In this document: positions 27,716 to 38,238 of the stretch, in pieces
Layout: each line of letters starts with the position of its first letter
How positions within the stretch are numbered: the first letter of the stretch is position 1
Assembly (NCBI GenBank): GCA_013397455.1
Contig: VYZB01000372.1
Span: 316,764-380,763, forward strand
Length of the DNA stretch: 64,000 nucleotides
Direction of reading: 5' to 3'
Origin: Crotophaga sulcirostris
Taxonomy: Eukaryota > Chordata > Aves > Cuculiformes > Crotophagidae
Notes under the pieces: generated by a model
Told to the model about the DNA's origin: nothing
Seen by the model: the letters and a program-made list of their open reading frames with translations, nothing else
Database searches by the model: none
Translations under genes and position numbers: made by a program

Positions 27716-30354
27716 GTATTTTTCTTAGCTTCGTTATGATTGATTCACACTAGGTATAGTCAGGTTATCTAGAGAAATATTTGGCTGGAGGCTCATAATT
27801 CTTCTTAGACATAAATTAAACAATTGAGCTGTTCAGCCATGCCAAGGTGGAGGCAGTTACTTCCTGTGCGAATGGAAAAATTTAGGAAATAAAATTCCCT
27901 ATTAATGTAGCTTTCCAGAACCTGGGAGGCAAGGGTGAAGTGTTGCTGGTCATAATTCACAATGTAAGAGCCTGCATGTTGTGCAAGTACCATGTTTGTT
28001 CCTAATTTACCTTTGTATCTGGGCCTCCTGTGCTTGAAGTAGGTTTTTTGCCTAGAAAATCAGAGATGAAAAAAGTATTGCTGATAGCTCTTGAGGAAGA
28101 ATACTTTTAGTGGCTAGAATATCATGAGTGTTTTGGATTTTCATCAACCCTCAACATCGGGACATTGTCTTTTAAACCAAGGTAAAAATAGTTGATCTGA
28201 AAGAAACAGATCAGATTTTCTTTTGTATTAAAGACATATATTTTCTAGTATTTATGGTTGAAAATGAAACATAAAAACGGAAATCCAGATTTTCATTTTA
28301 ATATCTAAACAAGATGTAGAGAAAATAGTGCTTTACAGTTTCCTCATGTTTTAAACTTGAAACATGAACGTTTTATCATGGTTTTAGCTTCACATCTGCG
28401 TTTTCATCTGTGTGTAGAGCATATGTAAAATCTGTAAGTTTTCGGACAACAATTAAGTGCAGTGAATGCTACCTGATTATAAAAATCTGTCTTGCAGAGG
28501 ACAGAATAATGGCTAAGTATCAGGTAAACTGAACATGAATTACTAAAATTACTCACAAGAGGAACCATAATTGTAAACTGGACAATTTTTTTTTAATTTG
28601 ACTATTTTTTTCCCCTTCAATTTGTATCTAGTGGACTATTAAAGTCAGTTACTGTGGGCTTGGGTGGATGCAACTGGCAGCAGAATCTGATCAAAGTGCC
28701 ATTGCTTGTATGCTCAGTGAATTGCACTCTTGATTAACTGCATCTGAAGTAAAAACTAGGTTCAGAATCACTCCTGAAATGACTGTGGTTTGCATCTAGT
28801 CTTAAATGGCCATATATTTATGATTAGCAGACACTGCATTTATCATATGTTGTATTAAGATTTTTATTATATTTGTCTTTCTACAGTTGAAATTAAAACT
28901 TTGATCAGTTGTTTTCTTAAAACAAAGCTTCGTGAAAGGGCCCAAAGGTTTGAATTAGGAGCAGTTATAGCTTTTGCTGCTGGCTTAATTGTAACTTAGT
29001 TGATTAGGCAGTTCTCTGTGACAGGCAGTAAATTGCTGTAGGTTGAAGTTGCAGGGCTTACCTATCAAACACAAATGACCTAGAGGGCTAGTACCTGACT
29101 GTGTCCTCTGACAGTATTTGTAGACAGGCTTTATTGGAGATTAGGACTCTTCACTTTCAGAGCTTAACAAGCAGGTGTGGGCCTAATCATGAAGCTGCAT
29201 AGAGACAAAGGACAGACGTTTGCACTGTGAGGTAGTGAGTCCTATCCTTTCATGAACAGAGGCTAAAACACAATTTATACAGTGTTCTTGAAAGCTCTAT
29301 CCAGTTCTCATGGTGTTTGCTCAGTTTCTTACTTTCATGAATGAATCAGAATTTTCTCTAGGATGTTCAGACTGCCCTGTTCTGTCAGAAGAGATAATGA
29401 AGAGCTTTAATATTAATGGTGAGACAATGAATCTGACAAACGTGCTTTTATACTTTGCTGAAGAAAAATGATAAAATGATTGTATCTGCAAATTGAGTAG
29501 ACTGTGATGAACAAAATTTTGAACAGGTGAAACTTGCCAATTCCAGACTTCTGAACAGTCAGCTAGAAATGTGTGATGCACTAACGTGTGATCTTATTAT
29601 TGGTTTGGATTATTATTGGTTGATACCTTTCCTGATGGTCTCCTTGGTTTATTCTTACTCTGGTATAAATATAAAACTTACTAAGAGCGTCTGAAAATAT
29701 TGCACCTGCTTCAGTCAACATTAGGTCTGCTTGTAATAAATATAAGTATTTAGAATAAGCGGGTTGTGTGATTCAGCACACATTTTGAAACTTCAGAAAA
29801 TACCACTCTACCATAAATACAGCCTACCTACTATATCTCAGATTGGTGAATGAACAACGTATGATTGGAAATGACCATTTTTCTTTCTTCATTGAAATTT
29901 ATAGCTTTTAGTGCACCCTCTTCCTTTTATGTAATGTTTCTAGCTGAGAGTGGGAAGTAATAAAAGGTCTTTGAATTTCTATAATAAGTTACCCAGTGTC
30001 AAAGTACTTAAAAGCATTAATTGATCAAAGCTTGCTGCATGACTGTGGGATTGTTAAGTACTCTATTTCTGAAGTGAAACCATCGCTTAGTGAAAGAGTT
30101 GTTTACAGAGAGGTTGCAAGTACAGATATCACTCCAGATGTGTTCCTCCTATGAAGACTTCTCCCCTTCAGTATGTTCTGTGCCTGCCAAGTTTTTCACA
30201 TATAGAAACCTCATTCTTTTTCTCTTTTTATAAATAATTCTCAGCACTTACAGTGTGGTACAGGTGTTATCAGTAGATGGTACCTTTTAAGGAATGAAGC
30301 ACTGTAAATGCCAAGGTTTGTCAGAGTTGTCAGTCAGAGTTTTAAAAATGTAGG
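27716..30354. other. Non-coding interval
   Basis: No exon, RNA gene or repeat family recognised. The open frames are short and unremarkable. The moderately less AT-rich segments around 28640-28800 and 28925-29230 would be reasonable places to look for conserved non-coding sequence, but nothing in the bases alone proves that. Confidence 0.5.
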
Positions 30355-30605
30355 TATCACAGTATCACAGTATCACAAGGTTGGAAAGGACCTCTGAGAT
30401 CATTGAGTCCAACCTATAACCCAACACTAACACCAACCCATCATCTAAACCATGGCACCGAGTGCCTCATCCAATCTCCTCTTAAACACCTCCAGGGTTG
30501 GTGACTCCACCACCTCCGTGGGCAGCGCATTCCAATGGCTAACTACCCTTTCAGTGAAGAACTTTTTCCTAAGATCAAGTCTAAACTTTCCCTGACTTTC
30601 TTCCT
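30355..30605 (-). mobile_element. CR1 LINE fragment with TATCACAG-type 3' end
   Basis: Begins with three tandem TATCACAG-like units (30355-30376), then AAGGTTGGAAAGGACCTC and GAGTCCAACC, the reverse complement of a CR1 3' UTR. The rest follows the CR1 pattern (a block on the trimming of 'TTCCAATGGCTAACTACCC', then 'GTGAAGAACTTTTTCCTAAG', which corresponds to the conserved FF.. stretch near the ORF2 end). Similarity stops near 30600. The terminal repeat differs from the ATTCTATG type of the other copies, which marks a separate CR1 subfamily. It is about 250 bp and heavily 5' truncated. It abuts the gypsy-like remnant on its right. Confidence 0.9.
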
Positions 30606-30689
30606 TAACAGGTTACTCTGAGTACGTCTGTAAGTATTTTAGCCCCTTCTCCTCCCTCCAGTCTGCAGGGAGGCCTGTGTTCCTTAAGA

Positions 30690-31540
30690 AGGTGTTTCAT
30701 TACTGTCACATTGAGGGCTGGAGAAACCTGGAGTACCTTGTGAGTACCGCAAAACCACTTCTGAGCTCCGTGGAAGTGTCATGAGGTTTGAGGCAGGTTC
30801 CACACACTTTGTCCTTCATTCCTTAGAGGTCCACACCGAAGTATCTTTTGAGATTACTGATTTAGCTGGATGTATCTGCCCTCTGTCAACTGACTGCTCT
30901 AATCAGGAAGTGAGAACAGGTTTTGCTGTATGTCTTTGGGTCCCTCTATGTTTCCAGTCTTGGCTTAAATTTGGTCATCCTAGAAGCCAGAATAATTTTA
31001 CTTTTGATAATAATATAGCCCATTTGGTACTTTCTTGAAATGCAAATCACTGAAACTGAGGTATTGTTTTACATCAGTAGACTTTGTACAGAGGCAACTG
31101 TGTTATATTGTGTTTTACACTTCATGCTTTGTTTATCTGCCTTCAGTAAATGATTTCCCTGGGCAATATCTTATCCTTACATCATATTTTTGGTATCTCA
31201 GTAGCATATGTTGTACCCACTGGAGCACACTCAGTAGTAATGTCTTCATGATGCTTTCTAATGTCTTGTCGTCAAATTGTACATCCATCTTGTGCTTAGA
31301 GATAAACAGATAGAATTGCTGTAATCCAAAGAACACAGCCACAGCTCTTGTTCTGTGTGAAAGGAGCTCTAAGAACACTGACTTTCTGTGTCTCTCAAGA
31401 CCTGATTATTAAATCCTGTGTGCTTCAGATCAATCCTTAACTTAACACCAAGAATTCTGCTTTAGCTCTGTAAGGTCATGTAGGACTGACCAGTAGGTTA
31501 CATCTGATTTTTCAAAACTGTAGCAAACTGTATTCTTCTG
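30690..31540 (-). pseudogene. Decayed Ty3/gypsy-like retrotransposon pol remnant (RNase H, possible integrase)
   Basis: The minus strand from 31345 down to 31154 reads an RNase H C-terminal segment in one frame. In order: an AVAVFFGLQQFY block (family pattern LAIVFG..FH.Y), then FDDKTLESI (pattern TDHKPLESI, with the acidic residue kept), then MLLRYQKYDV, then Y.PGK. This order and spacing are typical of Ty3/gypsy elements. The frame ends in TAA about seven codons later, where the family normally continues (ADTLSR). Upstream, 31345-31540 contains weaker matches with frameshifts and stops (VLKN, TLQS, LG), at the spacing expected for the RT-RNase H connection. Downstream, 30690-30905 gives possible integrase pieces: a D..Q(L/F) segment near 30903 and LRYSQGTP followed by GFSSPQ near 30700-30755, resembling the L.YRNTP...SSPAQ block. 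The distance from PGK to these is about 190 codons too short, so an internal deletion is inferred. No LTRs were recognised. The RNase H part is the firm evidence; the integrase part is tentative. The sequence cannot encode a working protein. Confidence 0.68.
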
Positions 31541-34115
31541 TCCAGGTCTAGTGAGCTTACTGTGAGGAATACTAGCTGTTCAAAGGAATGTGAACAAAGA
31601 AATAATTCCATTATTTAGAAGTCTAGGCTAGGTGTCCTGGCTCCTGAAATCCTGCCCTAAAACACACTGCAATAAAAAGTAAGTAAAAGATGTTTCAGGA
31701 TTTGCTGTTGTTGTCAATGAGAACTTATTTCTTTTGTTTTGGTTTTCTTCAAACTTCTATAGTCCTGAAATAATGTTATGTGACTGAAAACAGAAAGTAG
31801 GTGCCTGCAGAATTCCTTTCTAAGCCATTTCATATCTTATTGTTACTACAGGTTAATAACTAATACTTAGTATATTTAACAACTAGAATTAAGTAGAAAT
31901 TTTATGGAAAATTATAGATGTGATGTTTTCATGTGATGAAATGGGAATAAATGTCTGAATGACTGCAGCTACAGAGCATCACACTATAACAAATAAGGAA
32001 AATTCTATTTAAAAGTGAAACCCTAGTGTCACTGGTTGCCTCTGCAATAACACATTAGATTCCCAGAAGTGAGACCTGTGCTTGGAAATAAAACCTTCAA
32101 GGACATAAGCTTGGCTGAAAGCATAGATTCAAATTTAGATGAATGTCTGTACTATGTGTCCAAGCTTTAATCTTGAATTACAAGGTGCAGCTGTTTGGTT
32201 GACGAATTAACAAAGCATGTGTTAGATAGTCATGTATTGACCAGCACAGTTCCATAGGTACAATTTCGTATGAAATTTTCTAAGAGGTTAACAGCCTTCT
32301 GTGCTTTCAACTGTATTATCTGGTTAAAGATTTATGGTGTAGTGAAAAAACAATAAGGCAAAGTCAGTTCAAACAGTGGTCTTTGTGAAAATATACATAT
32401 GGGATCATTAATAATACTACTACCAGTTTTGTGTAGGTAAGCAGTAACTACAAATGTATCATAGAATTATAACATGTAAATGAATTATAGCATTTAATCT
32501 CAAGTCATGAGGAAGTTCTGACTTTCATGGAAATGGAAGATGCCACAAAAGCAAAATCTTTACAGTCTTGTTCTTTCTTGGTTGAATTCAGCTTCCTGTG
32601 TGGTCTGGATTGTCACTCCTGCCCTGTTGGTTGTACATAGAAATACTTGAAAAGACCGAGTGAATATAATTCAACAGAATAAATATTAATGTTTTGCGTT
32701 TGTTTGTAGGAGACTGTCCTCTTCAGCAGTGGTTGTGGTATGGCTGAATGAAATCGACAGTACTGGAAGATACTAGTTACTATTGAGACTTCCTCATTTA
32801 GATTCTTAAATAGCACACTGGGAGAATGGAGACTATATTTAGTAAAGGAAATAATTCAGAGCAATTTTTTCTTCAGAAAAAAATTACTTACTTCATATTC
32901 AATGAGTGGTGCGACACTTGCGCGCGGAACATGCCCTCCCTTAGAAAGTGCCTGGTGTCCCCTCAAAATGGAGATAGGACAGGTAGCAGTGTCACAGTTT
33001 GTCTGTAGCTGCCATAACTTCATTTTCTTGGGTCCTTGTTCTTGATGACAGCTGAAATCATACTGGATACAGGAATCTTCAGTATAAAATTCTAAAACAT
33101 CTGTTTGTATTAGGAGTTTATATGATTTAGAGGTCAGTAAAAGGTTTAACAAAGTAAATTATAGTTTATAATCTACAGTAAATTGAAGACTTTACTGTCT
33201 TGGAAAGACAAGAAATAAATATGCTTTCATTGTTTTCAGGTAGGGAGCTATTTCTTTATAGAAAGGTTTAATTTTCAAATAAAGTTTTTAGTCTGCATTG
33301 GCCTAATTTTTATTGGATAAGTTTCATAATTTTGAAAAATTTGTCATGTGAAATCTCAAATTAACGTCACTTTTCACTAGATTTGTCATCATACAGTGTG
33401 TATACACCACTGAAGATAAGTATTGCAGTGATGCAGGGCAGAAGAGCCAGCAAAGGATAGAGCTAGACATTTGACTAAAGTTACGTTGGCATGTTACATA
33501 ATACAGTGCCCAAATGCCACTCATAAGGTGAACCACATAAGGTTCTGTTTATCCTCCTTTGAGGATTAAAGGACTTTAATCATTCAGGGGGGATGTGGGG
33601 TTGGTTTGTGTGTGTGTGTGTGTTTGGTTTTGTGTTCTAAACCTGTGGTCCCAAAGAAGCCAGATCTGACTCAGAACAGTAAGCAATTAAACTTAGTGGC
33701 TAAACCCCACACTTCCTCTGTTGATGGTAAAGAATATGCCCCTTTTCACCTTTGAGGTGAATTAGAGGTGTAAGTACTGTAATTTGTACTTTATGATTTA
33801 TTTCCATATTTCCAGAGCTTTTTAAATGATTCTTAATCCATAAGGAATATTTATGAGTCTGAAAATGTATAAACCCTCTGGATGGTACTTAAGATGAGTT
33901 TAGGCTCTTCTCTTGAGTAACTCTAACTACTACCGTGAAATAATAAAACAACCCACAAAAGTCAGTATGACATAAAGCAATATTGTTTTATGGCATAGTG
34001 TAAATTTTGTGTTTAATCCTTTTTCTTTTTTTAAAAAAAAAAAAAGAAATACCCACTAGAGTATCACTACAAGATGGAAAAAAAGCAAGGGAAATGAGGG
34101 GAAAAAATTTGTAAA
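31541..34115. other. Non-coding interval between gypsy-like remnant and long CR1
   Basis: I looked here for the reverse-transcriptase motifs that would precede the RNase H remnant on the minus strand and did not find the YxDD core. A minus-strand frame at 32856-33152 contains DTAT, vaguely like a retroviral-type protease active site (DTG/A), at roughly the expected distance, but this is weak. A small CpG-rich spot (GCGCGCGG near 32920-32928) stands out against the AT-rich background. No exon was recognised. Confidence 0.5.
33607..33622. repeat. (TG)8 microsatellite
   Basis: Eight uninterrupted TG units followed by TTTGGTTTTGTG. Confidence 0.9.
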
Positions 34116-34611
34116 TCATAGAATCATTTAGGTTGGAAAAGACCTCTAAGATCATCAAGTCCAACCACAAACATAACACTGCCACGTTAACCACTAAACT
34201 GTGTCTCTAAGTGCCACACCTATATCTTTTAAATACCTCCGGGGACGGTGACTCAATCACTTCATGGGGCAGCCTGTTCCAGTGCTTGTCAATCCTAATA
34301 TCCAATCTAAGCCTCCCCTGGTGCAACTTGAGGCCATTTCCTCTTGTCCTATCACTTGTTACTTGAGAGAGGAGATCAACACTCGCTTCACTACAGCCTT
34401 CTTTCAGATAGTTGTAAAAAGCAATAAGGTCTCCCCTCAGCCTCCTTTATTTCCAGGCTAAACAACCCCAGTTCCCTCAGCTGCTCCTCATCAGGCTTGT
34501 GCTACAGACCCTTTATCAGCTTCGTTCATCTTGTTTGGATGTGTTCCAGCAGCTCAATGTCTTTCTTGTAGTGAGGGGACCAAAACTGAACACAGTGGTC
34601 AAGATGTGGCC

Positions 34612-35175
34612 TCACCAGCACCAAGCACAGGCTATCACTTCCCTAGTCCTGCTGGCCACACTGTTTCTGATACAAGGCAGGATGCTACTGACCTTCCTGG
34701 CCACCTGAGCACGCTGCTTGCTCATTTTCAGGTGGGAATCAACCACTGCCCTCAGGTTCTTTTCTATCAGGCAGCTTTCCGGCCATTCATCCTCAAGCCT
34801 GTAGCTTTGCATAGGCTTGTTGTGGCCTAGGTACAGGAACCCACACTTAGCCCTGTTGAACCTGGCCTTGTTGAACCTCACACAACTGACCTCGGCCCAT
34901 TGATCCAACCTTTCCAGGTCCTTCAGTAGAGCCTTACTTCCCTCAAGGAGATCAACACTCCCACCCAGCATGGTGTCATCTGCAAACTTAATGAGGGCAC
35001 ACTTGATCCTGTTGTCCAGATCATTGATTAAGACATTAAACAAGATTGACCCTAATACTGGGCTCTGGGGAACACCACTTATTGCTGGCTGCCAACTGGA
35101 TTTAACTCTGCTTACCACAGCTCTCTGGGCCCAGCCCTCCAGCCAGATTTTTACCCAGTGAAGAGTATGCCTATC
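34612..35175 (-). pseudogene. CR1 ORF2 reverse-transcriptase fragment
   Basis: The longest open piece of the CR1 at 34116-36240. From its 5' side it reads WxKIWLEGWAQRAV, then SGVPQSPVLGSILFNVLINDLD (cited in two blocks: SGVPQ..VLG and LFNVLINDLD), then FADDT with the two catalytic Asp residues, then GGSVDLLEG, a WAEVSCVRFN.AK block, LGHN, and finally ARKVSSILPCIRNSVASR. These are the palm and thumb of a CR1-type RT. An in-frame TGA lies just 5' near 35178. The palm A motif (Y.DF.KAFD) with the first catalytic Asp is missing: the sequence passes directly from the NYRPVSL..VPG region to the WxxIWL region, so about 110 codons appear deleted. SGVPQGSVLG has become SGVPQSPVLG. It is inactive. Confidence 0.9.
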
Positions 35176-36019
35176 TCAGCAATGGGCAATCCCTGGCACC
35201 AAGATCAGGCTGACAGGCCTGTAGTTCCCCAGGTCCTCCTGGCTCTTCTTGTAGACGGGAGTTTCATTTTCTAATCTCCACTCAATGGGACCTACCCAGT
35301 TAGCCAGGATTGCTGGTAAATGATTGAATTTTTTTTGATGAACACATCTGCTGATTCCTTTATTACTCTCAGGTGGATCTCATCTGGCCTCATAGACTTT
35401 TCTAGGTGGTGTAGGCGGTCATTAACCATTTGCTCTTGGATCATGGGGGCTCCATTCTGGTCCCTGTCATCAAGGTTAGGGAGCTAGGTACCCAGAGAGC
35501 AACTGGTTTTACTATTAAAGACTGAGGCAATGAAGACATTAAGTACCTCAACCTTTTCTTCATCTTTTTCCAGTAAATTTTCCCCTGCATCCAAATAAAG
35601 CTGGAGATTTTTCTTAACCCTCCCTTTGCTACTGATATATTTAAATATTTTCTATCATAGTTTACCTCAGTAGCCAGATTAAGTTCTAGTTGGGCTTTGG
35701 CCCTTCTAATTTTCTCCCTATCTTGGTAGTCTTCCTGAGTTGCCTGCCCCTTCTTACAAAGACTGTAAATTCTCCTTTTTTCCCTGAGGTCCAGCCAGAG
35801 CTCTCTGTTTAGCCAGGCTGGTCTTCTTTCCCGTCAGCTTGTCTTCCAGCACATGGGGACAGCCTGCTCCTGTGCCTTTAAGACTTCCTTCTTGAAGAAT
35901 GTCCAACCTTGCTAGACTCCTTTGTCTTTCAGGGCTTCCTCCCATGGGACTCTTTCAGTCAGTCTCCTAAACAGGCTGTAGCCCACCGTCCAGAAGTTCA
36001 GCAGTGGTGACCCTCCTCC

Positions 36020-36211
36020 TCACTTCTCCAGAATCAAAAACTCTGTGATTTCATGATTACTATGCCCAAGACAGCCTCCAACTATCACATCACCCACAAG
36101 TCCTTCTCTGTTCATAAACAACAGGTCCAGCGGGGCACCTTCCGTGGTTGGGTTACTCACCAGTTGTGTCAGCAAGTTGCCCTCTGCACACTCCAGCAAA
36201 TCTTCTGCCAA
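36020..36211 (-). pseudogene. CR1 ORF2 endonuclease C-terminal fragment
   Basis: A 63-codon open piece at the 5' end of the long CR1. It reads LLTQLVSNPTTEGAPLDLL..NREGLVGDV and GCLGHSNHEITEF, the last strand and the SDH motif of the AP-endonuclease domain. The codon for the motif's Asp is AAT instead of GAT/GAC, a change that would abolish nicking in the family. The remainder of the endonuclease domain is absent because the element is truncated. Confidence 0.85.
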
Positions 36212-38228
36212 AGGTCAGAAGAACCATCTGCATCCCACAAAACATTATCATATAGTACTTAACTGGTATTTATTTACCTGAGAAGCCTGTCATGCCTTCT
36301 GTTTCCCTTTGATATGGCACAGGGACTATCCTCAGCACAGACTTATTTGTACTCATTAAACTGAGTAGAAACACCAGTGTAGGTATGCCCTGATTTGCTA
36401 TTGTACTTCCTGTCTATGGTTCTGATGGCTGTCAACTTCACTCGGCAGCGAGAGGTTCTTATTGTCGATCTTTAAAATCTTTACACCCAAGCAGCTTATC
36501 TGTCCTTACATATTCAAAAAGTAGCCATCTGAATGCATGATTCCTGTTTATACTCTCATTACTTGTATCACAATGAACGTTTTTATTACATAAAGTTGAT
36601 GAAGGTCTTTTATTGTTTACAAGAAGACAATTTCAGTCTGGAATTAGCAGGTTAATTAGTAGTCACATTGATGAGCTGCAGTTCTCTTTTAAAAAAGATA
36701 TTTAGACTAACGGCAGATCTCCCTTCATGAATGATTCTGTAGCCATCATGGACTGTTAATCCCAGTTTGAGTATATCAGAGTATATTTTGAGTTTCCATG
36801 CATTTTTAATAGTTCAGTTTAACACTGATCAGATCAAGAAATGTGAAATGTTTGCTTCCAGCCTGTTTCAAAGACGATGACTCTTGATCAGTTATACAGC
36901 AGATATTTTTATTGTTCCAGTGATGATCTGAATGAAACTGTGTATCTATCTCCAATAGTCACTAGTTGGTTTTTTTTATTATTTATAGGTGTAATCACAT
37001 TTCTTTTTTTAAAAAGGGCTTCTGGACTTGGTATAAGAATTATTTAGAATGCTGGCATTAGCACTGTAATTTACTAGACCTCTTACAAAATTAGTTTTGT
37101 TTTAAATTGTGTTGAAAACTATCAAACCTGTGTGGAAAGTTTCCCGCCTCTTCCTCCCCCTCCGTTGCTGTTACCCCCAGGAGTTAATCTTTTGTAAAGA
37201 TTTTAAAGAAAACTCAGTTTTTTAAAGCATAGAAGTAGTTTTCTTTAGGTTAAATCTTATGGAAGAACAGAGTAGTACTTAGCTACCCTTTTATCTAAGA
37301 TACTCGCTTGAAAAACAATCTGATTTTCTTTTTCCTCTTGGTTCAAATAAGATGTTTCTGAGGACTTCTCATGTTGCAATTCCCACTATATAGCTTTGTT
37401 TCCATTGGATAATAGGGCTTAATTTTCAAATGCTTGTCCCTGATGCATTTTTTTCAAAATGTATAAGAAGTTAACCTTTTTTATTCTGGTAGCGTTCTGC
37501 ATTTCCTCATACCTTTCATGTAACTGGTTTGATGATGTTACTCATAAAAACCTGTTGGTGTTACAAATGTCTTTGTCAAGAATAATATATATGTGATTTT
37601 GAAGAGGATGACTGTCAAAGCTTTGAGTCTCCTAGAGTTGCAGAGCACACGAGTATTAACCAGAGCAAAGAAGTAACCAACAGTAACAAAGGTATTAGAA
37701 AAGACAAGTTTGCTAAAGTATATCAGTTATTCAGATTAATTTATTTTTCATTAATTTAATACAAAAAATTAATTAATGGATATACCAACACAGAACAACT
37801 TAGATCTATACAGTACCAGCCATGCTCCAAAATGGATTCATTTACTTATGTATTTGTTTGTACCAAGGGATATTTTCTTGGTGCTGCAGTCTCTTACCAT
37901 ATGTGTGGTCATAAATCAGATGTACTGGATTAGACTAAAATACCTTCTTCCTGGCCAGTAGCAATAGGATCATCTGCCTTACCCTGGTCTTGGCTTCGAG
38001 ACTTATACCAAATATGACGTCTTTATTTATGTATCTTATTTTGGAAGGGTGTGCGCTGCCAAGTGTGAGATTTGAAAAGTATTTGGTTCTGTGCACAAAG
38101 GCTTAAGAATGTCATGATGGATGCCTGCAAAGCATGTGAGGAAGAGAGCACCATGAGAGAGTCTGGTGACACGGAGGAAAGCATGCTTATTTTTCTGAAG
38201 ACTGATCCAAATTTCTGTTCACAACCTT

Positions 38229-38238
38229 CCCCCCCCCC
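38229..38238. repeat. C10 homopolymer
   Basis: Ten consecutive C, a simple repeat prone to length variation. Confidence 0.85.

Larger units (their letters stand above)
34116..36240 (-). mobile_element. Long 5'-truncated CR1 LINE with endonuclease and RT remnants
   Basis: The minus-strand element is about 2.1 kb, the largest repeat here. Its 3' end at 34116 has TCATAGAATCATTTAGGTTGG. Going 5' on the minus strand: ORF2 C-terminal region (34250-34600, frameshifted), the RT palm and thumb at 34612-35175 (a separate entry), an RT fingers piece with NYRPVSL at about 35207-35229, an inter-domain linker with PTWLxRELW-like and SIIYQQSWLTG blocks, and the end of the apurinic endonuclease domain at 36020-36211. 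That last part reads LDLLFMNREGLVGDV followed by GCLGHSNHE; the family has SDH, so the catalytic Asp is now Asn. There are many stops and shifts. The 5' end is lost within the endonuclease domain, and no ORF1 is present. It is not mobile. Confidence 0.93.

Noticed and set aside
34264..35161. Several plus-strand frames (34264-34461, 34499-34830, 34970-35161)
   Set aside because: They are the antisense of the CR1 ORF2 on the minus strand.
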